Below, piece by piece: positions 22,140-33,686 of a stretch of 64,000 nucleotides of DNA. Each line of letters begins with the position of its first letter. The first letter of the stretch is position 1. The position numbers were made by a program, and so were the translations under genes. Location: positions 2,418,001 through 2,482,000 of the forward strand of contig OX637797.1 in assembly GCA_951802425.1 (NCBI GenBank), written 5' to 3'. A model generated the notes under the pieces. That model made no database searches and was not told where the DNA came from. It saw only the letters and a list, made by a program, of their open reading frames with translations. This DNA comes from Clavaria fumosa (Eukaryota > Basidiomycota > Agaricomycetes > Agaricales > Clavariaceae).

Positions 22140-23208
22140 CACACCCATCCACCCTAGCCCCATGTCCTAACCCAGCTAGCCTGGACCCCTATCTCAAACT
22201 GTCACACTCTGTCACAGCTTATCCCCCTCATCCTCTATCTCTTTACCCTGCCCACGGTGTGTAACAGAACTGCGTGAAATTTTTACTGTATGTAGATACA
22301 CATGACCAGACCCGGAGGAAGTCTACTGTGACCCTCCCCAAGTGATACCGAGTGCCCAAGGCCTGGAACCTTGTGTTACAGCCACCGTACCAGTGAATCA
22401 TGTAGTGTACAGGGCACGGAAAGGCCCTCTACATAGTCTTTCTGTAGTTTCCTGGTCCAGTGGACAGGGCCCTTGCTCTGTGACCATTGTCAGAAGGGCG
22501 CACAGGCAACTCATTAAGAGTTGTGGAGCAACCACCTGGGACACTGTTTGGGCCCCACACTAGCAATAGCTTCATAGAATAAGAGTTCTATAAGTACCTA
22601 AGTACATAGAAGAGCAGCCTGAGAGGACAGGACTGCTAAGAGATCGAAGAAATCCTGAGTGCCCAAGGCCCAGAACTTTATTTACAGTGTCTAAGACTGA
22701 GACCGGGTCGAGCCCAGCTCCCCCCCAATTCACCAGTAACCAATGTACCCCAGACCCCATCACCACCACCAGGGCCTGAGATGGCAGACCATGTCATCCC
22801 ACCTGCAGCCCCACCAATGAGGCTTGACTTATCTGTTGCCCCCTTCGATCTGCTGGGTATCGCCTCAAGCTCCCCTGGGCCTGGCGCATCCACTGAGTCT
22901 TCAATGGACTGTTGTTGATGCCATACCATCCCCCTTCCTTCCCTTCTCAGAACCTGCCTCCCCCTCCACCCCCTACAATTGCTGATGACCACCTGGAGTA
23001 TGATGTGGAGGAAATCCTTGATGTCAAGAAGGTGGGGTGTGGGGTGAAGTACTTGGTGAAATGGTTGGGATACCTGGTGGAGGAAAACACTTGGGAGCCC
23101 TGTAGGAACCTCACTAACATAATGTTGCTGCTCTAGGACTTCTTCCTTGCCCACCCTGATAAAGCCAAGCTAGCTGGTCAGGATGCCCAGCCTTAAGAGG
23201 GGGGTGAT

Positions 23209-23268
23209 GTTAGGATTGCTTACATAAGCCATCCCAAAGAGGAGTTGTGCAGAAACTGGGGAGGGTTG
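23209..23268 (+). repeat. First part of the 3' LTR of E1 (E3-type)
   Basis: Begins TGTTAGGATTGCTTACATAAGCC after the purine tract, matching the LTR start of E3 rather than of E2. Cut by E2; the rest is 29170-29398. The last five bases, GGTTG, are the E2 target duplication. Confidence 0.85.
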
Positions 23269-23573
23269 TGTCAGACTTAGTCTCACGGTTCACACAACTT
23301 AACGTAAGGTCGATGATGACGATACTAACATAAGGGGAAAAGGGTACAAGTAAGAAAGCGACGTAGTATATATAGCGAGAGGTTCGGGAGTTGCCGGCGT
23401 TCCCACGCTCGGACCCCGTGCGTCACGTGATGCGTCCAGGCCCGGGTCACGTGATTTTCCCATTATGTAAGCCACCACCCGTTCGGGTCACGTGACTCGT
23501 CCGCAAACTTCCCGCAACTCTTTTGCGATCCTTTCTTGGCCTTTCCAACCTGCTTATGTAAGCGATCCTGACA
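23269..23573 (-). repeat. 3' LTR of E2
   Basis: 305 bp, preceded (minus strand) by the purine tract at 23574-23586. Keeps CpG at all four positions where the 5' LTR has lost it. Confidence 0.95.
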
Positions 23574-23584
23574 TCACCCCCCTC

Positions 23585-26500
23585 TTAAGGCTGGGCGTCT
23601 CGACCTGCCAACTTCGCCTTGTCAGGGTATTGCTGGAAGAAGTCCCGGAGCAACAGTGCAACGTTAGTGAGGTTGCGACAAGGTTCCCAGGTGTTCTCCT
23701 CTGCAGGGTATCCTAACCACTTCACCAAATACTTCACTCCCCGTCCAACCTTCTTGACATCAAGAATTTCCTCCACCTCATACTCCAAGTGGTCATCGTC
23801 AATCGTGGGGGGTGGGGGTGGAGGCAAGTTCTGGGAAGGGAAAGAGGGAGCAATATACGGGGTGAGTAGCAACTCATTGAAAACCCGGTGAATGCGCCAT
23901 GCTCGGGGGAGCTTGAGTCGGTATGCTGCTGGTCCAACCTTCTCTTCGATGGTGAAGGGTCCAGCCCGCTTGTTGTCAAGCTTCTTGGATGGTCGATCCA
24001 TTTTCAGGTTCCGGGTATCCAGCCAGACTAAGTCCCCCTTTGAGTATTCACGACTCGGGCGCTTTCCTTTATCATAGCTAGCCTTCATCGCATCTGCCGC
24101 CTTCCCCATTGCATCCCTGGCTGCTCTTCGGGATTCCGTGAGCTTGGCCATCCACTCGTCTGCTGCAGGGTTCACTTCAGAGGGCGGCCGGATACCACCA
24201 TTCCAAGGGTGCCGGCCATACTCCAGATAGAAAGGTGTGAATCCAGTGGCTGAGTGCTCACGGTTATTGAGCGCGAATTCGGCTGTGGATAGCCACTCTG
24301 CCCAATCATCCTGCAGATGGTCAACATAGGCCCAGAGATACACTTCAACCTCCTGATTGACCCGCTCTGTCTGTCCATCTGTTTGTGGGTGGAAGGCAGT
24401 GCTCGGGTTCGCCTTAACTCCAATCATCCCATAAAACTCCCTCATGAATCTGGACACAAATTGGGTTCCCCGGTCACTCACAACTTTCTGCGGGACTCCA
24501 TGGTCGCGGAAGACCCGGTCTCGAAGGATCCGAGCAGCACCAAGTCCCGTGAGGTCAAGGCCAATAGCTTCGATGAGAGTTCATTTTGTAAACTTGTCGA
24601 CAATGACAAGGATCGCATTGTGACCACATGAGAGGGGGAAAGGTCCAACAATGTCCCAAGAGATGACTGCCCAGGGGCTCTCAGGGACAGGGTGCGGATG
24701 GAGTGGAGCGGCGCGCCTGGTACGATCAGGCTTGATTTGTTGGCATGTCTCACATCCACCTGCATACCGATTGGAATCCTTCACCATGCCCACCCACCAA
24801 TAGGACCTCAGCAGAGCCGCCCTCAGTTTCCGTGGACCAGGGTGTCCTGCGATGGGGAGGTCATGCTCAAAGGTGAGCACTGCCTCACGTGCTTCTGGGG
24901 GCACCCAAGTGATTTCTGCCTTCCGCCAGAGTCCCATCCGATCTCTCGTCCACTCATCATCAAGCTCCTCCGGCTTCTGCACATATACCGCACTGTTTTT
25001 CTGGAGTAGCGTCTCCATCTCCGATGTGAACGATGTGCGGGTCTCAGCCTCTGGGAAGACCTGTACTGGTGCATCCTCCTCCACCATCTCTCCATAGTCT
25101 GGCCTCCGTGAGAGTGCATCCGCTTTCGTGTTTGACTTCCCAGTACGGTACTTGATCTCGAAGTCAAAGCACTGGAGCTCTCCAACCCAACGGACCTGCC
25201 TCGGTTTCAACTTCTGGGGCTTCCGGAAGTACTGGAGGTTAGCATGGTCCGTCCAGATTTCGATAGTCTCTTCCACCCCAATCAGGTAAGCCCGCCACTC
25301 GCGTAGTGCCCGGATTACAGCCAGGAACTCCTTGTCGTACACATCGTAATTCTTCTCAGCTGCAGTGAGGGCTTTGGAGATGTAGTCTACAACTCTCCAA
25401 GTCCCATCCACCTGCTGCTGTGAGAGAACTCCTCCAGTCGCCAAGTTGCTTGCATCTGTTTCTACCTTCCATCTCCCTTTGTCTTGTGGTAGAGCCAAGA
25501 CCGGGGCTGATACTAGTGCCAGGCGGAGATCTTGGAAGGCTGCTTCCTCCTCCTCCTCCCATCTCCACGGGACTTTCCCTGTCAGCCGGAAGAGTGGTTT
25601 TGCCCGGGCAGAGAGATTTGGGATGTGCCGGCGGAGGTAGTTCAGCATCCCGTTGAATCTTTGTACCTCTTTCACATTTTTCGGTCTGGGCCAGTTACGG
25701 ATCGCCGCACCTTTAGCTGGGTCATGCTCTAGACGGTTGTGGGAGATCTTCATCCCCAGGAAGAAAACCTCACTCTTCTCGAACTCGCACTTGCTGAGTC
25801 TGAGACACAGGCCATTCTCCCCAAACTTCTTCAAGACCCGATCCATCCAATACCGATGTGTAGCCAAATCCTCTGCAAACACTATAACATCATCGACATA
25901 GGCTCGGACATGCCCCCCTGCAATCTCTTCTCTCAACACATGGTTCATGAAGCGCTGGAAGGTTGCAGGCGCATTCTGCAGCCCAAACCACATAACTGCC
26001 GGTTCGAAGAGTCCACGGGGCGTTAGGAAAGCACAGCGGTGCTGATGTTCTGGCCAGACCTGCATCGATGGGAAACCTCCCTTCACATCAATCTTGGAAT
26101 AGATGGTTGCCCCCTTTAACACATCCACAGTGTCTCGTATGAGGGGGAGGGGGTACTTGTCTTTGATTAGATACGAGTTCAGCCTAGAGTAATCGATAAT
26201 CGGCCGCAGCTTGTCCTTCTCACGTTTGAAGAAGAAGGGGCTCACATACGGGGACTTCGAAGGTCGGATTCGTCCAGAAGCTAGCTGCTCATCCACCCAG
26301 CGATTCATTTCCACCATCTCTTCTCGCGTCAGAGAGTATAGCTTAGAGGAGAGGTGTCCAGGGTCTGTTTTAAACTCGATTTTGATATCAAAGTCAGGGC
26401 GGGAGCGGGGGAGCTCATCCCACTTTGCTTCACTAAAAACCAAAGGGTAGCGGCTGGGCCAATCAGGGGTAGGGCCAGTGTTGGGAAAACGGGTGTCCGG

Positions 26501-27208
26501 GATACTGGCCGAGGCCAGGGTACTCGCTTTTGGTGGACCTGAGGGTCGAACAGGGGACCAGTGGCTGTGTGGGGAGGAGGCACAGGAGTTGGGGCAGCGG
26601 GTGAGCCTTACTTCAGCTTTCACCCAGTCAATCTCTGGATTATGACGCTTTAGCCAATCATGCCCAAGGATCGCCGTGTGGGACTGAGTCTTCCCTAGCA
26701 GGAAGTGGATCCGCTCCTGGTGGTCGCCAACCGTCACAAGCAGCTCCATCCCATACCGGATCTTACCATCTCTGTTCTGTGTTCCATCCACATTATACAT
26801 GGTGATTGGATTCAGCAAGGGAGATGGTTCCAATCCCACTTTTTTCGCCCACTCCAAGTCCATAAAGCAGTTGGTGCAGCCTGAGTCGACAAGGGCTTTC
26901 GTAGTTGCCCCTTTGCCAGTGCTGAGAGCCTCCAGGTGCACCTGGATGGAGAGCTCTCGGGGCATACGCAATAGGGTGTCCTTCAGCACCTCTGCAAGGT
27001 GCTTTGTTGGCTCCACTTGGCTGCTAGTCCCCTTTTCTCTTTTCGGTATTTCACTTTTAGCGGTTTCCGTTTCCGCTTTGTCCTTCACCTCAGCCCCAAT
27101 CCGGGTGTGTCTCCGCTGCAAGATAGTGTATTTTGGGATACTAGCTGCGGGTACAGGGACGGGAGGGGGGCTGGGATATCTACTCCTGAGACTCCAGTTC
27201 GGACTCAC
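23585..27208 (-). pseudogene. Pol of E2: protease, RT, RNase H, integrase, chromodomain
   Basis: One frame of about 1,208 codons broken by TGA at 24581-24583, where E3 has an Arg codon (FTKRTLLEA), so this is a CGA-type loss. Protease: ALVDSGCTNC. RT: IIDYSRLNSYLIKDKYPLP, WFGLQNAPATFQRFM, AYVDDVIVF. RNase H: VETDASNLATGGVLS, WTDHANLQYF. Integrase: HDLPIAGHPGPRKL with CETCQQIK (zinc), WDIVGPFP, SDRGTQFVSRF, AFHPQTDGQTERVNQE. C-terminal chromodomain: EYEVEEILDVKK, YLVKWLGYPAEENTWEP. It is entered by -1 shift from gag near 27223. All catalytic motifs are present. Confidence 0.93.
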
Positions 27209-28206
27209 TGGGCCTCGTCTCCAAAATCCGGCTCTTCAACAGGAGCCCTCTTCTCTCTCTCGAGCAAATCCAGGCGGTCTCGGAGTAGTGCGATCTCGTT
27301 CTCATAGTCCTCTGCACTACGTGCCTGGCTTTCCACGGCGCGGATCTGTGGCCTCGGGATCTGCGGACGTGTGTCCTGGAACTGGCAATCTCTCACCATG
27401 TGACCAGCTTGGCCACATCGGAAGCAGGTGCGCAACACTCCAGGGGCACGGGCACGATCCACCACCATGGCATCACCGGCATTGGTGGGACGCGGCATGG
27501 TGGGAGGGGCAGGGGTGCGGGCCAGAGGCTGGGCCAGGAAGGGACGGGGGGCTGGGGCGAAGCGGGTTTGTTGAGGGAGGGGGCGGCTGGTTGTGGGCAG
27601 AGCAGGACGCACAGAGTTCTGTTGTGCGATGACTCCGTTGAGGCGATGCTGCTGAGCATCTAGCTTTTCGGCAAGTGCCTTCCACTGCACATAGGTCTCT
27701 GGCATTGGCGAAACACCATAGACCTTTCCCACTAGCCTCCTGCTCAGATTCGACTCCAGCCAATGGACCAGGATGTCCGAATTGGCCACTTCTGTCATCC
27801 CCGCTCTTCGGAACATTGTTTCGAACTTTGCGAAGAACTCAGGTGCCGTCATGACACCCTGTTTCAACTTCGCAATATCTGCGAGGGCAGTCGCACGGTC
27901 GTTCAGGTCATCGAACGCTCGCTTCATCTCTTCCACAAATTCTGCCCAGGTTCCAACCTCGTTGTTACCCAGGATTTCCTCTCCCTTCACATTTGCCCAT
28001 TCTGCAGCAAACCCCTCGCCAGTAATTTTGCTGAGGGTGTAGAGGACCTTTGCCAGGTCCGTGGCATAGATTATCGGATTCGCCATAAACAGGAGGCGGA
28101 GCGACCGGAGGAATGTACAGAAATTTCTTTTTTGCCCATCGAATGGGGCGACGACTAAATCCAGCCTCGTGGCATGGACTTCAGGCGGGGCGATGTGGTC
28201 AGCCAT
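27205..28206 (-). CDS. Gag of E2
   Basis: ATG at 28206 (MADHIAPPEV), stop TGA at 27205-27207, 333 residues with no lesion. The capsid domain covers about residues 20-200 (VAPFDGQKRNF, MKRAFDDLNDRATALADI, NLSRRLVGKVYG). A Pro/Arg/Gln-rich stretch is followed by a CX2CX4HX4C knuckle, CFRCGQAGHMVRDC, and a short coiled-coil (ENEIALLRDRLDLLERE). It forms the particle and packages RNA. The end of the frame, EEPDFGDEAQ, contains the GGATTTT heptamer, and the pol frame is open from there. Confidence 0.9.
   Translation of the reverse strand: MADHIAPPEVHATRLDLVVAPFDGQKRNFCTFLRSLRLLFMANPIIYATDLAKVLYTLSKITGEGFAAEWANVKGEEILGNNEVGTWAEFVEEMKRAFDDLNDRATALADIAKLKQGVMTAPEFFAKFETMFRRAGMTEVANSDILVHWLESNLSRRLVGKVYGVSPMPETYVQWKALAEKLDAQQHRLNGVIAQQNSVRPALPTTSRPLPQQTRFAPAPRPFLAQPLARTPAPPTMPRPTNAGDAMVVDRARAPGVLRTCFRCGQAGHMVRDCQFQDTRPQIPRPQIRAVESQARSAEDYENEIALLRDRLDLLEREKRAPVEEPDFGDEAQ
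27223..27229 (-). promoter_or_regulatory. Candidate -1 frameshift heptamer between gag and pol of E2
   Basis: On the minus strand G GAT TTT in the gag phase (codons for Asp-Phe in EEPDFGD), five codons before the gag stop. A one-base slip backwards enters the pol frame. It is identical to the heptamer in element A, a different gypsy family. Confidence 0.65.
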
Positions 28207-28847
28207 CACAGACCCTGGTGGTGGTGATGGGGTTTCGGGGACGTCGGTAACAGGGGAATCGGGGGGGAGCTGGGCTCGACCCGGTCTCGGACGCAGACGC
28301 TGTAAATAGAATTCCGGGCCTTGGGCACTCAGGATTTCTTCGATCTCTTAGCAGTCCTGTCCTCTCAGGCTGCTCTCTATGTATCTAGGTACTTATAGAA
28401 CTCTTATTCTATAAAACTTGTTGCTAGCGTGGGGCCCAAATGGTGTCCCAGGTGGTCACTCCACAACTCCTAGTGAGTTGCCTGTGTGCCCTTCTGACAA
28501 TGGTCACAGAGCAAGGGCCCTGTCCACTGGACCAGGAAACTACAGAAAAACTATGTATAGGGCCTTTCCGTGCCCTGTACACTACACGATTCACTGGTAC
28601 ATAGCTGTAAAGCAAAGTTCCGGGCCTTTGGCACTCGGTGTCTCTTGGGGAGGGTCACAGTAGACTTCCTCTGGGTCTGGTCACGTGTATCTACACACAG
28701 TAAAAATTTCACATGGTTCTGTTGCACACTGTGGGCAGGGTAAAGAGAAAGAGGATGAGGGGGATAAGCTGTCACAGAGTGTGACAGTTTGAGATAGGGG
28801 TCCAGGCTAGCCGGGTTAGGACACGGGGCTAGGGCAGACAGGGGTTG

Positions 28848-28857
28848 ATGTTAGTAT
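28848..28857 (-). promoter_or_regulatory. Self-complementary primer-binding site of E2
   Basis: On the minus strand ATACTAACAT, two bases after the 5' LTR. Its exact complement is in the LTR at 28913-28922, about 40 bp after the TATATATA box, where transcription should start. Confidence 0.7.
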
Positions 28858-28859
28858 TG

Positions 28860-29164
28860 TGTCAGACTTAGTCTCACGGTTCACACAACTTAACATAAGG
28901 TCGATGATGACGATACTAACATAAGGGGAAAAGGGTACAAGTAAGAAAGCGACGTAGTATATATAGCAAGAGGTTCGGGAGTTGCCGGCGTTCCCACGCT
29001 CGGACCCCGTGCGTCACGTGATGCGTCCAGGCCCGGGTCACGTGATTTTCCCATTATGTAAGCCACCACCCGTTCGGGTCACGTGACTTGTCCGCAAACT
29101 TCCCGCAACTCTTTTGCAATCCTTTCTTGGCCTTTCCAACCTGCTTATGTAAGCGATCCTGACA
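28860..29164 (-). repeat. 5' LTR of E2
   Basis: 305 bp with TATATATA about mid-way. It differs from the 3' LTR by four changes, each a CpG turned into CA or TG. Followed on the right by the GGTTG duplication at 29165-29169. Confidence 0.95.
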
Positions 29165-29169
29165 GGTTG

Positions 29170-29398
29170 TCAGAAGGTCACATGACCTGTGGCTGGGGTG
29201 GGATTACATAATCGTAAGATCACATGACCTGAGGCCTGGGTGCATCACATGATCCAAGGGTCCAAGCATGGGAATGCCGGCAAGTGCCAAGGCATTCGCT
29301 ATAAGTACTTTCGCTTTTCCTTTTTTGTACTCTTTTCCCCTTATCTTAGTATTGTTGTCATGACCTTACCCTTAAGTTGTGTGAGACCCAGTCTGATA
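29170..29398 (+). repeat. Second part of the 3' LTR of E1
   Basis: Continues 23209-23268 after the E2 insertion. It contains the E3-type segment ATCTTAGTATT and ends GTCTGATA, as in the E3 LTRs. The following bases, GGGGG, do not cleanly duplicate the sequence left of E1. Confidence 0.8.
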
Positions 29399-32300
29399 GG
29401 GGGGAAGTAACTCGATTTCAACATAAGGGACTACACCTATTACATGGGTACTATATATACAAGGAGAGGGGGCTGTGTAGAGCATGAGTCATAAGTAAAG
29501 AAACGAGGCTGTGTGGTCTGAGTCGTGAGGAGTAGGGGAGGTCAATTAGGGAGAAGGGGATACTAAATGAGGAAGGTGATGGTGAGGTACAAACAAGGGA
29601 AGGTGACAGGGCAAATGCTTGGTGCGGGCTTAGCTCCCTGAGGGGAGACCTCAATTAGGCCTGTTTAGGGTAGATTAGTTGATGGCAACTGTCAGTTCTG
29701 TTGTTGTGGATCCGCCTCCATCACGAATTGCAAAGCATGGGAAACACCAGAAAACATGGGTGGGAGCACATGACAGGCGCTCATAGTGGACTCATAGGTG
29801 CCAGCGCAAGGTTGCAAGTGCATGGTAAAGGTCGCGGGTAGTCACATGCTCTTGTATTCATCCCTCATCGCTGGTCGCAATCCTGACAGTTGCTGTGACA
29901 GTGAGCTACATATTGCCTCTCATCAATTTCACTAGTAAGGCAGACTTTGTCAGCAGTGACCTTGCTTATGTGTTGAGTCCACCTTTTCACTTTTCTGGCC
30001 TCTGTTTCAGAACACAAACAAATCAAAGCTTTCTCACACTTTTTGGCCACTGTTTCAGCAGTGGGAGACCTTGCAAGGTCATTTTCAGTGGTTCAGGTGG
30101 GTAGAAATCCACCATGAAGCTGAGTAACAGAAAGAAAGCTGAGTAACAGAAAGTCATGCATCATGCAAGCTATTGAAGGCCTGAAGCTACATGTGACTCT
30201 GGTCATGCTAAAAATGGCTGAACCTATGTACAGTATCAATGACCCATATGCATCTATCAATGAACATCTATCAAAAGGAAAGGGGCCTTGCACTCACTAC
30301 ACTAATATAAAAATTAAACTCTGACTGAACCTCATAGCAAATATGCAACAGCATTGCTTTTTTCATGCTCGGATGGTCTTGCTTCGTGCTGACAAGGTGT
30401 GTGAGTTCAGCCGGCTTGAATAGTAGGATCTTGACCCCCCCGCAAGGCAGGGGCTGGGGGCACTCGCACGCCCGATCCATACTGTAATGCACCAGAAAAT
30501 GGAAGGGATGGCGGGACCCGCTGCCCGGCACTCTCTTACCTTCTAGGGGCGAATCTAACCCCGGACAAGGAGCAAAAAAACGGGGGGTGAGTGGCAACTA
30601 TCACATCGACATGAATCACCCCATGGAATGGAGGCGGGACTGTGCACCCTCTGGGGCAACGCTAGCGTGGAGAGGAGGGTGTTTTTTGTTTTTGTTTTTG
30701 GGAAGAGAGACCCGGATGGCCCTCGACGTAGCGCGGAGGGGGGTCCATCTTATCGCCCATCACCCTCATTCCCTAGTCTGCCTCGCGGCGAGTGTGTGGC
30801 TGGCCACGGCGTCGTTCTCCCCCCCTCCATTCAGAGAAGTGTGTGTGGGGGGGAAGGGAACCACTGCGTGCTTCGGTTGCTTCGGCTGCGGAGGCAAATT
30901 GGACGGGCCTGGCCGGCCGCGGAGACCACGCGCCTCTGCCTCTGCTCCTGCTGCATATAGCGGCCAAAGGTGTCTGTGCAGCGGCGGGGGGCAGCCCAGA
31001 CGCACAGCGGGAAGGTGGACACAGAGGTCCAGGAACGGGTAAGCCCGGGATGTGCGGTGTTGCGCTTGCCCCCACTGGCAAGACAGGAGGGGGTGGGTGA
31101 CGTGGACGGGTGGAATGGACGGCGCGACAAGCGGGGCAAATGGTAATGGAACACATACACATCGCCACCATCATTTCGTGGGCATCTCCTGCGTGTCGAT
31201 CACGTCGACACCGCGTCCGGCTTCCAGGGTGCAAGAGGGGGAGGGGGTGTGGGGGTGGCAACAGCCGTGGCAAGTGCAAGTGGGTGTGTGCGCGCGCGCA
31301 GGCGTCAAGGCGCATGTCAAAGTAGCCGCTGGACCCTGTGGGGACGCAGACCCTGTGGCCGGGGCAGATCGTGAGAGGCACAGGCAGGAGCACCGAGGGC
31401 CCCTAAAAGGGCAGGTGCGGGTGCGCGGCCGCGGGGCGGCACCAGAAATGCCAAAGAGGGACAAGGCTGGCGAGAGAGAAGAACGGGGAAATGGGGGGAA
31501 ATGGGGTGGGCCAACGCGAGCCGCGCCAGACTAGACTGGGCCGGCCGGGGGTGGGCGACCGTCTCGGGCATCTGCGCACTCGCTAAGGCTACGTACGGGC
31601 TTAAGGCGCGCATGCGGCGTGTGCGGGTGAATGGCGGGTTTGGGCAGCTAGTCGAAAGTGGGGGGGAGACACGAGTCCTGGCTAGTCTGGCGTGCTGGGC
31701 CCACCTCCCACAATGCTACGACCTCGCGCAGCACGAGGGGGCGACGAACACGAAATGGAGGCAGTAGGCGCTGCACGCGGCCCCAGATTCCGCACCATAC
31801 CAAGACAGCCAGGCAGGCAGGCAAGGCAGGCAGCGACGCCGTAACGGGACAACAAAGCAGCCAGTGTTCCCACCGCGGGAGCCGATCCCGTCTGCTAGCG
31901 GCGCGCGCTAAAATAAAATAAAAAATGGAACGGCTCGCTGCCGTGCTTTGCACGTCAATGTTTGCTGGACCCCCCCCCCCCCCTGCAGGGAGCGGAATGG
32001 AGAGTGGATGGAACGATCGGGTAAGGGAAAGGCAAGAAGACGCAGAAGACGCAGAAGACGCAGACGTTACAGGCACGGGCGCAGAGGGCGCCCCAAAAGG
32101 GCAGGTGCGGCGCTGCAAGCGCCGGGCGCAGTGGCGGTGCCTCAAGGAAAAAGGGGACACCCATGCGGCGGGGTGTGTGCCAGTTTGCAGGCCGGTGCGG
32201 GTGGAGGAATAAACGGGCTGGCCGTGGACGCCGTCCGCCTTGCCGTGGACGCCGTCATGTTCCCACGGCGGGTTGTCGGCCGCCGGCTAAACGCCAAAGC

Positions 32301-33686
32301 GAAAAAACGAACTAAAAATAAAAAAGTAAATAGTTGAAAACGCTGCTCCACCCAACCACAAGGAAAGAAAAAACGAAACGACGAGATACGACGCGATGCA
32401 GGGCCGAACAGCGGTGGCAATAGAGTCAGGCGATGGACGGACGGAGCTGCGACGCACATCAATCAAGGATCAAGCTGCTGCAATAGAAAACAGAGAAAGT
32501 AAGCCACCGCCGCAAATATAACAGAATGGAGAGATACGAAGAAAGGCCACGAGGTAAAGAAACGCCAAAAAAAAAAAAACGCCAAAAAAACACAAACACG
32601 ATCGCGCCTTGCCCCAAGTAGTGTTGCCCAAGTACAGCAATGCCCAGAATCCGAGTCCAGTCTTAGTCTAGTCCCTAGTCGCAAATTCCCCGTGGCGTCG
32701 TGGGTTCGTGTTCGAAAGAGTGTGTTTCCACGCGGGCGAACGCCCCGGCGCCAAGCGCCACCGGAAACGGTCTAGTCCCTCCTTCCCTTTTAGTTCATTT
32801 AGCGTCGGCCCTTCTTTGCAGACGATTGCCCCATTCGTCTGCTGTGCCCCGAGTCGGGGGCCAACCGTTCCTGAGACAACACACGCAAGGAAACGCCACC
32901 ACCCAACACACCGATGCAACGCCCGAAGAGCACAGCAAAATGATTTGCTTGGATCTGGCTGAGTGGCGCAGTACCGTGACAACAATACAAAAGCGGCCAT
33001 CGTGCCACTCCGACAAGATCAATCTTTTTTAAAAATCAACTATGCGCGCATTTTCTTTTTGCTATTCGTTCGTGGTATCTGGTTATCACTAGCGACGGGG
33101 GATGGTTAACATATTTCGCGGAGAAGAAATGGTACATTTGTTAGTACACTTTGGAGGCTTTGGGAGGGGGGGGGAGTTTGGGGACGAGAAACGACGCAGT
33201 AGGCACAATTCAGTAAAAAGGGGTGGGTGAAAGTGGAGCGATAAGTAAAAACAGGTCTTTTGTGCGCGCGCGCGCGATAACCGTTCGGAATAGCAGAATA
33301 ACGATAGAATATAAAAAAAGGAAGAGCATACAAGTAACGAAAAATAAGCCTGTCCTGCATCTGCAGACGGGGATGGAGTAAGTAACAGATTTATAAAAAA
33401 GGATAAACGCAAAGAGCCGGTCAGGAAGTGTGAGCATTGTCCAGCTAGTACGGAAAGCGAGCGAAGAGATTCGTGTGTTTCTTTTCTCTTTTTCTCGGTC
33501 GGGCGAACAAAGGGAAGCGTGCCTGGGGGGTCGGTCGGTCGGCCAGTCGGTGATATTGAGGAGAAAAAAAAGAATGCATGGTACAAGACAGTTTGATGTG
33601 GGGAAAGAACGTGGTCGCAAGGTTGGACATATTCGAGGGAGGGAAAAGGAGAGTCGAGTGGAGTTGGAGGGGAGAAGCTCCTTGAA
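29399..33686. other. No convincing gene; transposon fringe then GC-rich DNA
   Basis: 29399-29900 has further LTR-like fragments (TATATATAC at about 29451). 29900-30540 is plain. 30540-33686 is CpG-rich, with homopurine and homopolymer tracts. Overlapping frames on both strands reach 206 codons (30773-31393, minus) but show low-complexity composition, no domains, and compete with each other; I do not accept them. A short motif, AAAAGGGCAGGTGCGG, recurs at about 31404 and 32095, hinting at a local duplication. A CG dinucleotide run lies at 33262-33277. Confidence 0.55.

Larger units (their letters stand above)
23269..29164 (-). mobile_element. Nearly intact Ty3/gypsy chromodomain element E2
   Basis: A 5,896-bp minus-strand element with 305-bp LTRs (28860-29164 as 5', 23269-23573 as 3') and a perfect 5-bp duplication GGTTG (23264-23268 and 29165-29169) inside the 3' LTR of E1. 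The LTRs start TGTCAG and end CTGACA and differ at four sites, all CpG transitions, all mutated in the 5' copy. It has gag and pol in overlapping frames; one TGA in pol is the only clear lesion. Leader of about 650 bp. Confidence 0.96.
21826..29398 (+). mobile_element. Internally deleted gypsy element E1, split by E2
   Basis: Plus-oriented. It comprises a 5' LTR (21826-22130), a leader (22131-22780), the first Gag codons from ATG 22781 (MADHV), then a jump at about 22853 to the integrase C-terminus (GYRLKLPWAWRI in another frame), a chromodomain (EYDVEEILDVKKVG, YLVKWLGYLVEENTW), purine tract 23196-23208, and a 3' LTR from 23209. That LTR is interrupted by E2 (23269-29164) and resumes at 29170 to 29398. 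Most of gag and pol is gone. The pol remnant has TGA where E3 has Arg (HRVFNEL) and TAG in the LLLRDFF block. The two LTRs belong to different subfamilies. Confidence 0.82.

Noticed and set aside
22440..22560. tRNA-like A-box (TGGTCCAGTGG) in the leader of E1, repeated in E2 and E3
   Set aside because: A good A-box match but no B-box and no cloverleaf that I could draw; it is conserved leader sequence of the family, not a tRNA gene.
30773..31393. 206-codon minus-strand frame in GC-rich DNA
   Set aside because: Overlapped by long frames in other phases, low-complexity composition, no motif, no plausible introns or partner exons.
33262..33277. CG dinucleotide run as a functional Z-DNA element
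   Set aside because: A simple repeat without further support.
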